64,000 nt of DNA from Massilia sp. UMI-21 (GCA_015277795.1 CP063848.1:1488001-1552000); one strand, 5' to 3'; shown: positions 39,821 to 54,004, counted from the stretch's first letter. Made by a program: numbers and translations. Notes: a model not told the origin generated them from the sequence alone.

Positions 39821-40765
39821 ATGTCCCAGTTTGCCGACCTGCTCCAGACCTATGGCGTGCTGATCGTGTTCGGCGTCGTCCTCGTCGAACAGTTCGGCCT
39901 GCCCATTCCCGCCTTTCCGATCCTGGTCGTGTCCGGCGCGCTGTCGGTCGATGGGGATCTCCGTTGGCAATGGTGCCTGCTCGCCGCCGTCGGCGCCTGC
40001 CTCATCTGCGACATGTTCTGGTTCCGCGCCGGACGCTTCTACGGCAAGCGGATCCTGCACCTGCTTTGCAAGATATCCTTGTCCCCCGATTCCTGCGTCA
40101 ACCAGACCGAGGACCGCTTCCGCCGCTTCGGCGCCAAGTCGCTGCTGGTGTCGAAATTCGTCCCCGGCTTCAATACCATTGCCGCGCCGCTGTCCGGCGC
40201 GATCGGCACCCGTACCGGCCAGTTCGTGGCCTATTCGGGCGCCGGTGCGGCACTGTGGAGCGGCACCGGCATCCTGCTCGGCGTCCTGTTCCATGACAGC
40301 GTCGAGGACCTGCTCGGCTGGCTCCAGGCGGCCGGCGGCACCGCGCTGTCCGTACTGCTCGCCTTGCTGGTCCTGTTCGTCGCCGTCAAATACGTGCAGC
40401 GGCGCCGCCAGCGAGCCCATCTCGCGGTGCCGCGCATCGAACTCGCCGAGCTGAGGGCGCTGATCGACGGTGGCCACGATCCGGTCATCATCGACGCCCG
40501 CAGCCTGACGGCCCAGCAGCTGGAAGCCGCGATTCCCGGCGCACTGGTGTTCCAGGCCGGCGTTCCCGGCCAGCTCATGGCCACCCTCGACAAAGACCGC
40601 CATATTGTCATCTATTGCAATTGCCCCGACGACGTGACGGCGGCCGAGCTGGCCAGGCAATTCCTGGCCAACGGCTTCCATCGCGCGCGCCCCCTGCGCG
40701 GCGGGCTGGATGCCCTGAATGCACAGCGTGGCGACGATCCCCAGGCAGCGCCAGCGGCTTGTTGA
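39821..40765 (+). CDS. DedA-family membrane protein fused to a rhodanese domain
   Basis: 314 residues from the ATG at 39821. Residues 1-190 are a DedA/SNARE-associated (VTT) domain: amphipathic FGLPIPAFPILV, GRFYGKR and the hallmark FVPGFNTIAAPLSGA re-entrant segment, ending in a transmembrane helix (175-191). A basic linker RRRQR leads to a cytoplasmic rhodanese-like domain (about 205-300) with VIIDARS and the active loop YCNCPDDVTAAELAR (Cys266, Cys268). DedA proteins are linked to lipid flipping (undecaprenyl phosphate, phosphatidylethanolamine) and membrane potential; the rhodanese suggests redox or sulfur sensing. The fusion role is unknown. 55 bp after the ABC ATPase. Confidence 0.85.
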   Translation: MSQFADLLQTYGVLIVFGVVLVEQFGLPIPAFPILVVSGALSVDGDLRWQWCLLAAVGACLICDMFWFRAGRFYGKRILHLLCKISLSPDSCVNQTEDRFRRFGAKSLLVSKFVPGFNTIAAPLSGAIGTRTGQFVAYSGAGAALWSGTGILLGVLFHDSVEDLLGWLQAAGGTALSVLLALLVLFVAVKYVQRRRQRAHLAVPRIELAELRALIDGGHDPVIIDARSLTAQQLEAAIPGALVFQAGVPGQLMATLDKDRHIVIYCNCPDDVTAAELARQFLANGFHRARPLRGGLDALNAQRGDDPQAAPAAC

Positions 40766-40780
40766 GGTAGTTCGACTACT
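40766..40780. promoter_or_regulatory. HexR-like operator 1 upstream of glk
   Basis: GGTAGTTCGACTACT matches 13 of 15 positions of the HexR consensus as I recall it (TGTARTNNNAYTACA), with a perfect GTAGT/ACTAC dyad. It starts at the base after the stop codon of the DedA fusion gene. Confidence 0.5.
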
Positions 40781-40853
40781 TCTAGTGTTGTGCGTTTGCG
40801 ATGCCGTGTGGGTGAATGGCCTGCGGTGATGTACCTAAACTACAAATTTGGCT

Positions 40854-40868
40854 TGTAAGAGTACTACA
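40854..40868. promoter_or_regulatory. HexR-like operator 2 upstream of glk
   Basis: TGTAAGAGTACTACA matches the recalled HexR consensus TGTARTNNNAYTACA at all but one position (G at position 6). It is 40 bp before the glucokinase ATG and 88 bp centre to centre from site 1, overlapping where the promoter/5' leader should be. It also argues against translation starting at the upstream TTG (40848). Confidence 0.55.
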
Positions 40869-40907
40869 AGTTTAGTAAGCTTGGTCATCGCCCCTTTATT
40901 AGCTGCA

Positions 40908-41933
40908 ATGACCGCCTTTCCCTCCAGCCTCGATTCCGTCTCCGTCACGCATGCCGGCGGCCCCCGCCTGCTCGCCGACATCGGCGGCACCAATGCCCGT
41001 TTCGCACTGGAGACCGGGCCCGGACGCTTCGAGGCCATCGAAGTGCTGTCCTGCCAGCAGCATGCGACCCTGGCCGACGCGGTGCGCGCCTACCTGGCGC
41101 TGCCTCGGGTGGCTGGCCTGACGACGGGCATCGCCCATGCTGCGATCGCGATCGCCAATCCGGTCGTCGGCGACCTGGTGCGCATGACCAACCATCACTG
41201 GGCCTTTTCGATCGAAGCCTTGCGCCGGGAATGCGGTTTCGACACCCTGGTGGTGGTCAACGATTTCTCGGCGCTGGCGCGCTCCTTGCCGCACCTGGGC
41301 GAGCACAAGCGCCAGGTCGGCGGTGGGGCGCCGGTGGCGGATGCGCCGCTGGGCCTGCTGGGCGCCGGCACCGGTCTGGGCGTATCCGGCCTGATTCCGT
41401 CGGCGGCTGGCGCAAAAGCAGGCTGGACTGCACTGCGCAGCGAAGGCGGCCACGTGAGCTTCTCGCCGGTCAACGAGACCGAAGTCGCCATCCTCCAGTA
41501 CGCATGGCGCGAGTTCGAGCACGTCTCGAGCGAGCGCCTGCTGTCCGGGGCCGGCGTGGAACTGATCTACCGCGCCCTGAGCGAGCGCGCCGGCCGCCCG
41601 GACAGTCTGGCGGCCCCGGAAATCTCGCGCCGCGCGCTGGCCGGCGAGTGCGCCCTGTGCGATGAGGTCCTGGAAGCCTTCTGCGGCATGCTCGGCACCG
41701 CGGCCGGCAACCTGGCCATCACCCTCGGCGCCCAGGGCGGCGTGTACATCGGCGGCGGCATCGTGCCGCGCCTGGGCGAGCGCTTTACCGCCTCGTCGTT
41801 CCGCCGCCGCTTCGAGCAGAAGGGACGTTTCAGCGGCTACCTGGCCGAGGTTCCGACGTATGTGATCACGGCCGATTACCCGGCCTTCCTCGGCGTGTCG
41901 GCGATTTTGTCGGAAAAACTCATCACCGCTTGA
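40908..41933 (+). CDS. glk: Glucokinase
   Basis: 341 residues from the ATG at 40908; an open TTG start at 40848 would place 20 codons across the HexR-like site and is disfavoured. The phosphate-1 loop is [13 protein letters not shown] (23-35). Catalytic-region [13 protein letters not shown], the adenosine-motif stretch [24 protein letters not shown] and [11 protein letters not shown] identify a bacterial glucokinase (GlcK/Glk of the ROK-unrelated proteobacterial type). It makes glucose-6-phosphate from glucose and ATP. Regulation by HexR is inferred from two upstream sites; HexR commonly controls zwf, edd, eda and glk in proteobacteria. Confidence 0.93.
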   Translation: MTAFPSSLDSVSVTHAGGPRLLADIGGTNARFALETGPGRFEAIEVLSCQQHATLADAVRAYLALPRVAGLTTGIAHAAIAIANPVVGDLVRMTNHHWAFSIEALRRECGFDTLVVVNDFSALARSLPHLGEHKRQVGGGAPVADAPLGLLGAGTGLGVSGLIPSAAGAKAGWTALRSEGGHVSFSPVNETEVAILQYAWREFEHVSSERLLSGAGVELIYRALSERAGRPDSLAAPEISRRALAGECALCDEVLEAFCGMLGTAAGNLAITLGAQGGVYIGGGIVPRLGERFTASSFRRRFEQKGRFSGYLAEVPTYVITADYPAFLGVSAILSEKLITA

Positions 41934-42008
41934 TCAAACAGGCCGTGCGTGCACTGCGCAGGGCCCTTGCCTTGTCCGTTCCCGTGTTTTATCGGTTACA
42001 ATGGCCGC

Positions 42009-42160
42009 CAGTTGCTTGAGACGATGGCGCTTGCGCGTCTCGTGCGTCCCGACGAGCCAGCCTTCCGATGCGCCAGGCAGTTCACGGGGCCTGAAAGACC
42101 AACAGCTACCGCCCGCCTGGCACGCGGGCAGCCGTGACGGGCACCAGGCCTGTCACTTTT
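42009..42160 (+). ncRNA. Candidate structured small RNA or leader between glk and scpB
   Basis: In the 375-bp gap a loose promoter (TTGTCC 41972-41977, 19 bp, TACAAT 41997-42002) is followed by hairpins at GAGACG/CGTCTC (42018-42041), GCCCGC/GCGGGC (near 42112-42130) and GTGACGGG/CCTGTCAC (42134-42156), the last with a TTTT tail. This promoter-structure-terminator order suits a roughly 150-nt RNA, or a leader with premature termination for scpB. No known RNA family is recognised. The rest of the gap (41934-42008, 42161-42308) shows nothing else. Confidence 0.3.
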
Positions 42161-42308
42161 GTCAGCCCGGCGCATTCCAGCCCGGGCCACGGATTCCAGA
42201 GTTTTGCGCGCAGCACCTTCGCACCGCGGCCGATATCGGCTTCGTGGCTGGCATCCGCTAAATCGGTTTTGATTTGATTCTTGCATTCGAGCGTGACGAC
42301 ACCGCGAT

Positions 42309-43073
42309 ATGAATACTGACGAGGCCAAGCGCGTCCTCGAGACCGCCTTGCTGTGCGCGCGCGAGCCGATGACGATCCACGGCATGAAGAAGCTGTTCGC
42401 CGAGGTCGACGCCAACGGTCGCCAGCTCAATGCCGGTGTCGGCAGCGACACGATCAAGATCTTGCTGGAAGAATTGCGCCAGGACTGGCAGGGGCGCGGC
42501 ATCGAAATCGTCAGCCTGGCGTCGGGCTGGCGGTTCCAGAGCCGGCCCGAGATGAAGCCCTATCTCGACCGCCTGGCGCCTGAAAAACCGCCGAAGTATT
42601 CGCGCGCGACGCTGGAGACGCTGGCGATCATCGCCTACCGTCAGCCGGTCACGCGCGGCGACATCGAAGAGATCCGCGGCGTCGCCGTGAACTCGCAGAC
42701 GATCAAGCTGCTGGAGGACCGCGGCTGGATCGACGTGATCGGCCACCGCGAGGTGGTGGGGCGGCCCGCGCTGCTGGGCACCACCAAGCAATTCCTGGAT
42801 GACCTCGGCCTGGCTTCGTTGTCGCAGCTGCCGCCGCTGCAGCCAGTGGCGGAGGGGCCGGACAGCCGCAGCCTGGAGGCGCTGGAAGCGGCGCTGAACG
42901 ATAACTTTGAGAGGGTGCCCGCGGCCGAGCCGACGGACGCCGACGAGACAGACACCGAGACGGGCGCCACGCCTGTCGAAGTCGCGATTCTTGACCGGAA
43001 TTTTGACCATGAGTCGGCGGCAGCCGCTGGGCCGGGTCAGCACAATAAAGATACGAACGATGAACCCAACTGA
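42309..43073 (+). CDS. scpB: Segregation and condensation protein B
   Basis: 254 residues. The two winged-helix domains of ScpB are seen: [18 protein letters not shown] in the first, and [56 protein letters not shown] in the second. These are diagnostic. The C-terminal 60 residues are an acidic low-complexity tail longer than in firmicute proteins. ScpB dimers bind ScpA and SMC to condense chromosomes. It overlaps rluB by 14 bp, a conserved proteobacterial neighbourhood. Confidence 0.94.
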   Translation: MNTDEAKRVLETALLCAREPMTIHGMKKLFAEVDANGRQLNAGVGSDTIKILLEELRQDWQGRGIEIVSLASGWRFQSRPEMKPYLDRLAPEKPPKYSRATLETLAIIAYRQPVTRGDIEEIRGVAVNSQTIKLLEDRGWIDVIGHREVVGRPALLGTTKQFLDDLGLASLSQLPPLQPVAEGPDSRSLEALEAALNDNFERVPAAEPTDADETDTETGATPVEVAILDRNFDHESAAAAGPGQHNKDTNDEPN

Positions 43074-44988
43074 ACCGAACGACAAGCCCGTCGAGGCCGA
43101 AGGCGCCCCTGCCGCCAAACCGAAGCGTACCCGCAAGCCGGCCGCCGCAGCCGCGCCGGAAGCGGCGCCCCTGGGCGACACCGGGCAGCCGGAAGCCGTC
43201 AAGCCCAAGCGCACCCGCAAGGCGGCGAGCGCAGCGCCGGCCGAGTCCGCAGTCGAGGCGCCTGCCGCTGCCGCTGTGCCGGCCGAGCAGGCCGACAAGC
43301 CGGCCGCCAAGGCGCGCAAGCCGCGCGCCGCCAAGGCTGCGCCGGTCGCCGCGCCGGAGGCGCAGCATGCGGCCGAGGCGCCCGAAGCCGGGCAGCGCAA
43401 GCCGCGCGGCCCGCGCCAGATGCGCGAAAAGCGCCAGGAGCGCGAGGCACGCGAGCACGAGGCTTCGGTCGCGGCGGGCGTTCCGGCCCTTGCCGTCGAG
43501 GCGGGCGCGCAGGCTGGCGCCGACGCGGCCCAGGTGGGCGAGGGCGCCCAGCAGCCGGGCGAAGGCAGGCGCGATGGGCGCGGCCGCAACCAGCCGAAGC
43601 AGGGCAAGCGTGGCCCGCAGGGTGGGCAACAAGCCCAGCAGCCCCAACAGGCCGGCAAGCAGCAGGGCAAGCAGCAGGGCAGGCAACAAGGCAAGCAGCA
43701 GGGCAAGCAGCAGGGCGGCAAGGGCAGCGAAGCCGATGCCGTGTTCTCCTTCGTTACCTCGGACGACTTCGATGCCAACGAAGGCGGCCGCGGCAAGGCG
43801 GCGAGCAAGCCTGCGCGCCGCGACCTGACCGCGGACGACGATGCGCCGAAGCTGCACAAGGTGCTGGCCGAGGCCGGACTGGGTTCGCGCCGCGACATGG
43901 AAGAACTGATCGTCGCGGGACGCGTGTCGGTGAACGGCGAGCCGGCCCACATCGGCCAGCGCATCCTGCCGACCGATGCGGTGCGCATCAACGGCAAGCT
44001 GATCCAGCGGAGGGTGAACAACAGCAAGCCGCCGCGCGTGCTGGTGTACCACAAGCCGGCCGGCGAGATCGTCAGCCACGACGATCCGGAAGGCCGTCCC
44101 TCGGTGTTCGACCGCCTGCCGACCATGAAGGCCGGCAAGTGGCTGGCCGTGGGCCGCCTCGACTTCAATACCGAGGGCCTGCTGCTGTTCACGACCTCCG
44201 GCGACCTCGCCAACCGCCTGATGCACCCGCGCTACAACATCGACCGCGAATACGCGGTGCGGACCCTGGGCGAGCTGGAAGAAGGCATGCGCCAGAAGCT
44301 GCTGGCCGGTGTCGAGCTCGACGACGGCGTGGCCTCGTTCTCGAAAGTCCAGGACGGCGGCGGCGAAGGCATCAACAAGTGGTACCGCGTGGTCATCGGC
44401 GAAGGCCGCAACCGCGAGGTGCGCCGCATGTTCGAGGCGGTCGGCCTGACCGTTTCGCGCCTGATCCGTACCCGATACGGCGCCATGACCCTGCCGACCG
44501 GCCTCAAGCGCGGCCGTTGGGAAGAACTGCAGGAAAACGACGTGCGCGCCCTGATGGCCGCCTTCGGGGTCGAGAAAAAGGGTGGCGCCGATGCCAAGGG
44601 CAAGGGCGGCAAGGGCCAGGGCGGCAAGCAGGACGATGCGCGCCGCTCGGACGGCAACCGCATCGACCGCGCCGATGCCAATCGCAACGTCGACCCGTTC
44701 GGCCCGCCGGTGGCGCGGGTCGGCGCGCCGCGCCAGGGTGGCCAGGGCCAGGGCGGCTTCGCGGGCGGTCGCCCGCAGGGCCAGGGTCCGAAGGGCGCCG
44801 GCGGGAAAGGTCGTGGCGGCAACAATGCGGGTGCATTCGGTGGCAACAAGGGCGGCAGCAGCCGTCCCAAGCAGCCCGACCCGCTGCAGACCACCTTCGG
44901 CTTCGCCGGCACCGGCGGCGGCCGTCGCGGCGGCCAGGGCCCGCGCGGTTCCGAGCACGGCCTGCCGCGCCGCGGCCGCCGCGGTTAA
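43060..44988 (+). CDS. rluB: 23S rRNA pseudouridine(2605) synthase, with long low-complexity arms
   Basis: 642 residues from MNPTEPND (ATG at 43060, inside the end of scpB); an upstream ATG at 43009 is possible. Residues 1-260 are Ala/Lys/Pro then Gln/Gly/Lys-rich. An S4 RNA-binding domain follows (about 263-310: [21 protein letters not shown]). The RsuA-family catalytic domain has [14 protein letters not shown] with catalytic Asp368, and [16 protein letters not shown]. The last 140 residues are Gly/Gln/Lys-rich. It isomerises U2605 in the peptidyl-transferase region of 23S rRNA. The core is normal; the arms make it over twice the usual length and are probably disordered RNA-binding tails. 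Confidence 0.92.
   Translation: MNPTEPNDKPVEAEGAPAAKPKRTRKPAAAAAPEAAPLGDTGQPEAVKPKRTRKAASAAPAESAVEAPAAAAVPAEQADKPAAKARKPRAAKAAPVAAPEAQHAAEAPEAGQRKPRGPRQMREKRQEREAREHEASVAAGVPALAVEAGAQAGADAAQVGEGAQQPGEGRRDGRGRNQPKQGKRGPQGGQQAQQPQQAGKQQGKQQGRQQGKQQGKQQGGKGSEADAVFSFVTSDDFDANEGGRGKAASKPARRDLTADDDAPKLHKVLAEAGLGSRRDMEELIVAGRVSVNGEPAHIGQRILPTDAVRINGKLIQRRVNNSKPPRVLVYHKPAGEIVSHDDPEGRPSVFDRLPTMKAGKWLAVGRLDFNTEGLLLFTTSGDLANRLMHPRYNIDREYAVRTLGELEEGMRQKLLAGVELDDGVASFSKVQDGGGEGINKWYRVVIGEGRNREVRRMFEAVGLTVSRLIRTRYGAMTLPTGLKRGRWEELQENDVRALMAAFGVEKKGGADAKGKGGKGQGGKQDDARRSDGNRIDRADANRNVDPFGPPVARVGAPRQGGQGQGGFAGGRPQGQGPKGAGGKGRGGNNAGAFGGNKGGSSRPKQPDPLQTTFGFAGTGGGRRGGQGPRGSEHGLPRRGRRG
43654..43713 (+). repeat. 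12-bp tandem repeat in rluB (GKQQ-type)
   Basis: Five consecutive 12-bp units of GGCAAGCAGCAG (third unit diverged to GGCAGGCAACAA) encode GKQQ/GRQQ. Likely to vary in copy number between strains without frameshift. Confidence 0.85.
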
Positions 44989-45230
44989 GGGCCCGGGTAG
45001 GGCGTACGGCTCTGCCGTGCGCGCCTTCAGCTGAACAGTGCGTCGTTGCGGCGCATGGGTTGGCTGAACGCGTGGGCGGGGAACCCGTCCACCCTGCGGT
45101 AGAAGCGGAATTTTTTCGCGCCGCCGGGCACGCGATGCTGCAATGCCGTAGAATGCAGCCATGCCCCGATATGGTCATCCTGCCAACTGTTGCTTTTTGC
45201 ACTAGTCATAGGCCATTTTTGGCCCGGCGA
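44989..45230. other. Intergenic, rluB to rimP promoter
   Basis: About 240 bases with one GC-rich imperfect hairpin near 45003-45030 after the rluB stop and no T tract. No gene, RNA or repeat recognised. Confidence 0.4.
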
Positions 45231-45259
45231 TTGCGGGAGGTGCAGGAAAGCTGTATAAT
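45231..45259 (+). promoter_or_regulatory. Strong sigma-70 promoter of the rimP-nusA-infB cluster
   Basis: TTGCGG (45231-45236), exactly 17 bp, then consensus TATAAT (45254-45259). Transcription would begin near 45266, giving a leader of about 130 bases before rimP. Confidence 0.75.
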
Positions 45260-45336
45260 TTGCAGCCTAATCGAAGTTCTTCCCCATTTTTTCTTGGCGC
45301 AAGTGCTTTCATCTGGTTGGGTTGTGAATACAAAAG

Positions 45337-45361
45337 ATGGGCAGATGCCCATTTTTTTTTT
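45337..45361 (+). terminator. Intrinsic terminator inside the rimP leader
   Basis: ATGGGC (45337-45342) / GCCCAT (45347-45352), loop AGAT, then ten T. It lies between the promoter and the rimP start, so it can act as an attenuator. CCCAT at about 45283-45287 could pair with the ATGGG of the stem as an antiterminator. Confidence 0.75.
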
Positions 45362-45393
45362 GGTAAATCGTTTTCGAGTCCTGGAGAAGTGCC

Positions 45394-47444
<2,051 letters not shown>

Positions 47445-47490
47445 TTTGCAAATCTTTATCATCTCAGCGACACATAGAAAAGAGGACTGA

Positions 47491-50358
47491 ATGGCGAGTA
47501 ACAACGTAGCCCAATTTGCCACCGAACTGAAGATGCCCGCAGACCTGCTGCTGACACAGCTGCGCTCGGCCGGCGTCGAAAAAAGTTCGACGTCAGATCC
47601 CTTGTCGAAAGATGATAAGGACAAGCTGCTGAACCACCTGCGTCGTACCCACGGCGCCACCGAAACCGGCGAAAAGAAGAAGATCACGGTGACCCGCAAG
47701 GAAACCACCGAGATCCGCCAGGCCGACGCCAGCGGCAAGTCGCGCACCATTCCGGTGGAAGTGCGCAAGAAGCGCACCTTCGTGCAGCGCGACGACCTGG
47801 TCACCGCGCCGAAGGTCGAAGCTGCGCCGGTGATCGACGCTGCCGAGCAGGCACGCCGCGAAGAAGAGGCGCGCCGCCAGACCGAGCTGATCGCCCGCCA
47901 GGAAGCCGACCTGCGTGAAAAGCAGGAGCGCCTGGCCAAGCTTGAAGCCGAAGAAGCCGCCAACGCCAAAGCTGCCGAAGAGGAAGCCAAGCGCGAAGCG
48001 GCCGAGCAGGCCAAGCGCGACGCCGCCGCCGCCAAGGCCGCGGCTGCGGCAGCTGCCGCCGCGCCTGCCGTGGACGCGAAAGCCGCGCCTGCTGCCGCTC
48101 CCGCTGCCGTCGACGAAAAAGCCCAGGCTGCTGCGCTCGAAGCCAAGAAACGCGCCGAGGAAGCAGCCAAGGAAGCGGCCGAACGTGCTGCCGCCACCGA
48201 GCGCGCACGCAAGGCCGTGGCCGACGAAGTGGCCCAGATCAAGCTCATGATGAGCCAGCCGCGCCGCGTCATCAAGGCCCCGGAACCGGCGCCCAAGCCG
48301 GCTACGCCGGCCGCGCCGGCAGGCACGCTGCACAAGCCTGCGGCCAGCGCCGACAAGAAGCCGGGCGACGCCAAGCCGGGCGACAAGAAGCCGGGCGACA
48401 AGAAGTCGATCAAGTCGGCGAATGTCTCCTCGACCTGGTCGGACGACGCCAAGAAGCGCGGCGCACCGAGCGGCCCGAAAGGCCGTGGCGGTCCAGGCGC
48501 AGGCGGCGGCCGCGACGGCTGGCGTAGTGGTGGCCGCAGCGGTGGCCGTCGCTCGCATGGCGAGGACCGCGAAACCAACTTCCAGGCCCCGACCGAGGCG
48601 ATCGTCAAGGACGTCCACGTGCCGGAAACCATCACCGTGGCCGAACTGGCCCACAAGATGTCGGTGAAGGCGTCGGAAGTCATCAAGCAGCTGATGAAGC
48701 TGGGCCAGATGTGCACCATCAACCAGGTGCTGGACCAGGAAACCGCGATGATCCTGGTGGAAGAGATGGGCCACAAGGCCTTCCCGGCCGCCGTCGACGA
48801 TCCGGAAGCGCTGCTGGCCGACCAGGGCGAGCACGCCGAGTTCGAATCGACGGGGCGCGCCCCAGTGGTCACCGTCATGGGTCACGTCGACCACGGCAAG
48901 ACCTCGCTGCTGGACTACATCCGCCGCGCCAAGGTGGCGGCGGGCGAAGCCGGCGGCATTACCCAGCACATCGGTGCATACCACGTGGACACCCCGCGCG
49001 GCATGATCACCTTCCTGGATACCCCGGGCCACGAAGCCTTTACCGCGATGCGTGCCCGCGGCGCGAAAGCGACCGACATCGTCATCCTGGTGGTGGCGGC
49101 GGACGACGGCGTGATGCCGCAAACCAAAGAGGCAATTGCTCACGCAAAAGCCGCCGGCGTGCCGCTGGTGGTGGCGATCAACAAGATCGACAAGCCGGGC
49201 GCGAATGCCGACCGTGTCACGCAAGAACTGGTGGCCGAAGGCGTGGTGCCGGAAGAATACGGCGGCGATTCGCCGTTCGTCCCGGTCTCGGCCAAGCTCG
49301 GTACCGGTATCGACGACCTGCTGGAGCAAGTCCTGCTGCAGGCCGAAGTGCTGGAACTGAAGGCGCCGGCCGAAGCACCGGCCCGTGGCCTGGTGGTCGA
49401 GGCGCGCCTGGACAAGGGGCGCGGCCCGGTCGCCACCATCCTGGTGCAGTCGGGTACCCTGAAGCGCGGCGACGTCGTGCTGGCCGGTTCCTCGTTCGGC
49501 CGCGTCCGTGCGATGCTGGACGAGAACGGCAAGCCGGTCACCGAGGCGGGTCCGTCGATCCCGGTCGAGATCCAGGGCCTGACCGAAGTGCCGAGCGCCG
49601 GCGAAGAAGTGATGGTGATGGCGGACGAGCGCAAGGCGCGCGAGATCGCCCTGTTCCGTCAAGGTAAGTTCCGCGACGTCAAACTGGCGAAGCAGCAGGC
49701 TGCCAAGCTGGAGAACATGTTCGACCAGATGGCCGAAGGCGAAGTCAAGAACCTGCCGCTCATCGTCAAGACCGACGTGCAGGGTTCGCAGGAAGCGCTG
49801 GTCGGTTCGCTGCAGAAGCTGTCGACCTCGGAAGTGCGCGTCCAGATCGTCCATGCGGCGGTCGGCGGCATCACCGAGTCGGACGTCAACCTGGCGGTGG
49901 CCTCGAAAGCGGTCATCATCGGCTTCAACGCCCGTGCCGACGGCCAGGCGCGCAAGCTGGCGGAAGCCAACGGCGTCGACATCCGTTACTACAGCATCAT
50001 TTACGATGCGATCGACGAGATCAAGACGGCACTGTCGGGCATGCTGGCGCCGGAGAAGCGCGAGACCGTCACCGGCCAGGTCGAGATTCGCCAGGTCATC
50101 CTGGTGTCGAAGGTCGGCGCGATCGCGGGTTGCCTGGTCACCGATGGCGTGGTCAAGCGGTCCTCCTCGGTTCGCCTGCTGCGCAACAACATCGTCGTCT
50201 GGACCGGCGAGATCGACTCGCTCAAGCGCTTCAAGGACGATGCGAAGGAAGTCCGTGCCGGCCTCGAGTGCGGCCTGTCGCTGAAGAACTACAACGACAT
50301 CCAGGTGGGCGATACCCTGGAAGTGTTCGAAGTCACCGAAGTGGCGCGTACGCTGTAA
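47491..50358 (+). CDS. infB: Translation initiation factor IF-2
   Basis: 955 residues. Short N-terminal IF2_N helix bundle ([24 protein letters not shown]), then a long charged Ala/Glu/Lys-rich helix (about 110-260) and a Gly/Arg-rich linker. A second IF2_N motif is present ([25 protein letters not shown]). The GTPase domain has G1 GHVDHGKT (464-471), DTPGHEAF and NKIDKP; domains II-IV follow. It positions fMet-tRNA on the 30S P site. RBS AGAGGA about 5 bases before the ATG; 46 bp after nusA. Confidence 0.97.
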   Translation: MASNNVAQFATELKMPADLLLTQLRSAGVEKSSTSDPLSKDDKDKLLNHLRRTHGATETGEKKKITVTRKETTEIRQADASGKSRTIPVEVRKKRTFVQRDDLVTAPKVEAAPVIDAAEQARREEEARRQTELIARQEADLREKQERLAKLEAEEAANAKAAEEEAKREAAEQAKRDAAAAKAAAAAAAAAPAVDAKAAPAAAPAAVDEKAQAAALEAKKRAEEAAKEAAERAAATERARKAVADEVAQIKLMMSQPRRVIKAPEPAPKPATPAAPAGTLHKPAASADKKPGDAKPGDKKPGDKKSIKSANVSSTWSDDAKKRGAPSGPKGRGGPGAGGGRDGWRSGGRSGGRRSHGEDRETNFQAPTEAIVKDVHVPETITVAELAHKMSVKASEVIKQLMKLGQMCTINQVLDQETAMILVEEMGHKAFPAAVDDPEALLADQGEHAEFESTGRAPVVTVMGHVDHGKTSLLDYIRRAKVAAGEAGGITQHIGAYHVDTPRGMITFLDTPGHEAFTAMRARGAKATDIVILVVAADDGVMPQTKEAIAHAKAAGVPLVVAINKIDKPGANADRVTQELVAEGVVPEEYGGDSPFVPVSAKLGTGIDDLLEQVLLQAEVLELKAPAEAPARGLVVEARLDKGRGPVATILVQSGTLKRGDVVLAGSSFGRVRAMLDENGKPVTEAGPSIPVEIQGLTEVPSAGEEVMVMADERKAREIALFRQGKFRDVKLAKQQAAKLENMFDQMAEGEVKNLPLIVKTDVQGSQEALVGSLQKLSTSEVRVQIVHAAVGGITESDVNLAVASKAVIIGFNARADGQARKLAEANGVDIRYYSIIYDAIDEIKTALSGMLAPEKRETVTGQVEIRQVILVSKVGAIAGCLVTDGVVKRSSSVRLLRNNIVVWTGEIDSLKRFKDDAKEVRAGLECGLSLKNYNDIQVGDTLEVFEVTEVARTL

Positions 50359-50380
50359 TTTCGACATTCGGCGTACCATG

Positions 50381-50432
50381 AGGGCCAGGACGCTTCGCGG
50401 CGATGCCGCGAGGGGCCTGGCCCTTGTTTTTT
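50381..50432 (+). terminator. Terminator between infB and rbfA
   Basis: A long two-part hairpin: outer AGGGCCAGG (50381-50389) / CCTGGCCCT (50416-50424), inner TCGCGGC / GCCGCGA, then TTTTTT at 50427-50432. It interrupts a cluster usually co-transcribed, so it may set a lower level for rbfA-truB or act as an RNase site. Confidence 0.75.
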
Positions 50433-50484
50433 CGCCGCCGCAGTTCGCCCGTATATTCACAAGAACAACATAAGCAGCAACATC

Positions 50485-50892
50485 ATGGCAAAACACAGCA
50501 AAAGCATCCCCCAGCGCGGCCTGCGCGTCGCCGATCAGATCCAGAAAGACCTGTCCGAGCTGATCGCCTTCGAACTCAAGGACCCGCGGGTCGGCATGGT
50601 CACCATCAGCGAAGTCAAGCTGACGCCCGACTACGCCCACGCCAAGGTCTACTTCACCCTGCTGAAGGACAGCCCGGAAGAGGTCAAGCAGACCCTCGAG
50701 GGCCTGTCGAAGGCGGCCGGCTACCTGCGCAACCTGCTGGGCAAGCGCCTGCACATCCATACGCTGCCGCAGCTGCACTTCGTGCACGACACCTCGACCA
50801 CGCGCGGGCTGGCCATGTCGGCCCTGATCGACCAGGCCAACGCGGTGCGCGCCGCCGATTACGGCCAGGACGACGATTCGGACAGCGAGTGA
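50485..50892 (+). CDS. rbfA: Ribosome-binding factor A
   Basis: 135 residues. KH-like fold with [50 protein letters not shown] split across the typical helices and strands, and [12 protein letters not shown] near the end. It helps 30S maturation at the 5' end of 16S rRNA. No clear Shine-Dalgarno. The stop overlaps the GTG start of truB. Confidence 0.95.
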   Translation: MAKHSKSIPQRGLRVADQIQKDLSELIAFELKDPRVGMVTISEVKLTPDYAHAKVYFTLLKDSPEEVKQTLEGLSKAAGYLRNLLGKRLHIHTLPQLHFVHDTSTTRGLAMSALIDQANAVRAADYGQDDDSDSE

Positions 50893-51809
50893 GCGCCCGC
50901 CCGCCCAAGAAGCCGCGCGACCTCGTCGACGGCGTCCTGCTGCTCGACAAGCCGGTCGGCCTGTCCTCGAACGACGCCCTGCTCAAGGCCAAGCGCGTGC
51001 TCAACGCCAAGAAGGCCGGCCACACCGGCACCCTCGACCCGTTCGCCACCGGCCTGCTGCCGCTGTGCTTCGGCGAGGCGACCAAGTTCTCGCAAGACCT
51101 GCTGGAAGCCGACAAGACCTATGAGGCAACGGTCCACCTCGGCATCATGACCACCACCGGCGACACCGAAGGGGAACTCATCGAGCAGCGCGAAGTGGAT
51201 GTCACGCGCGAGCAGATCGAAGCCGCGCTGGCGCGCTTTCGCGGCCCCATCTTCCAGGTTCCGCCCATGTATTCGGCGCTCAAGCGCGACGGCAAGGCCT
51301 TGTACGAATACGCGCGCGAAGGCATCACGCTCGAACGCGAGGCGCGCCCGGTCACGATCCACGGCCTGTCGCTGGTCGACTACACGGCGCCTTACCTGAA
51401 GATCCTGGTCACCTGCAGCAAGGGCACCTATGTGCGCGTGCTGGGCGAGGACATCGGCGCCGCGCTCGGCTGCGGCGCGCACCTGAACGCGCTGCGCCGG
51501 GTGCAGGTCGGCGCGCTGACGACCGATCGCATGATCACGCTGGAAGACCTGCAGGCGCATCCCGATCCGCTCTCGCTGCTGGCGCCGGTCGACGCGCTGC
51601 TGTCGAGCTTCCCGTCGGTCGAGCTGACGCCGGAGCTGGCCAAGCGCTTCCTCAATGGCCAGCGTCTGGCGCTGGGTAAGGAATCGGTCATGGTCCCGGC
51701 GGAGCTGGGCCGGGTGCGGGTCTACCACGAGGGCAAGCTGCTGGGGACGGCCAACCTGCAGGAATATGCGATCCTGGCACCGGAGCGCCTGATCGCTGCG
51801 CAGCAGTAA
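50889..51809 (+). CDS. truB: tRNA pseudouridine(55) synthase TruB
   Basis: 306 residues from GTG at 50889, which overlaps the rbfA stop (GTGA). The frame is open far upstream, but only this start gives the family N-terminus [18 protein letters not shown]. Catalytic [22 protein letters not shown] with Asp50. [39 protein letters not shown] and [15 protein letters not shown] follow in order, then a C-terminal PUA domain. It makes pseudouridine 55 in the T-loop of tRNAs. Confidence 0.95.
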   Translation: MSARPPKKPRDLVDGVLLLDKPVGLSSNDALLKAKRVLNAKKAGHTGTLDPFATGLLPLCFGEATKFSQDLLEADKTYEATVHLGIMTTTGDTEGELIEQREVDVTREQIEAALARFRGPIFQVPPMYSALKRDGKALYEYAREGITLEREARPVTIHGLSLVDYTAPYLKILVTCSKGTYVRVLGEDIGAALGCGAHLNALRRVQVGALTTDRMITLEDLQAHPDPLSLLAPVDALLSSFPSVELTPELAKRFLNGQRLALGKESVMVPAELGRVRVYHEGKLLGTANLQEYAILAPERLIAAQQ

Positions 51810-51817
51810 GCCTGTCC

Positions 51818-51841
51818 GGGATGGACCGGACGGTCCATCCC
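51818..51841. terminator. Perfect hairpin after truB
   Basis: 10-bp perfect stem GGGATGGACC / GGTCCATCCC with loop GGAC, 8 bp after the truB stop. No U tract follows, so it may protect the mRNA end rather than terminate. Confidence 0.4.
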
Positions 51842-52032
51842 GTGAATCGCAGCCTTGTCGTCCTGTTCGCACGACGGCCGCGTACCGGGGGGCGGCGTCC
51901 GGACTGTCATCATCCTCGACGTCTTGGCGCTATACTCGCAGTTTTCTGTCCTCGAAACAGCGGGATTACTAGCAGCAACTGTTCAAATCAGCGTCTTTCG
52001 GCCTCGCTGCAACGCAGCAAGCGCAATAAGCG

Positions 52033-52053
52033 TGCTATAGTAGCGGGTTACGG
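52033..52053 (+). promoter_or_regulatory. Candidate extended -10 promoter of typA
   Basis: TG at 52033-52034 and TATAGT at 52036-52041 form an extended -10, followed after two bases by CGGGTTACGG (52044-52053), as at tktA. A second TATACT (51931-51936) lies upstream. The rest of the 51842-52120 gap shows no gene. Confidence 0.5.
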
Positions 52054-52120
52054 AAATCGGTAATGCGCATCATCGTCGCCGCTTCCATCCATCACGCAAC
52101 ATTCACTGTTGAATACACAC

Positions 52121-53956
<1,836 letters not shown>

Positions 53957-53973
53957 TCGCCTCTGGCCCCGAG

Positions 53974-54004
53974 AAAACCCGCTGCTTGCAGCGGGTTTTT
54001 TTTT
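53974..54004 (+). terminator. Terminator of typA
   Basis: AAAACCCGCT / AGCGGGTTTT with a 6-base loop GCTTGC and nine T (53996-54004). Confidence 0.9.
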
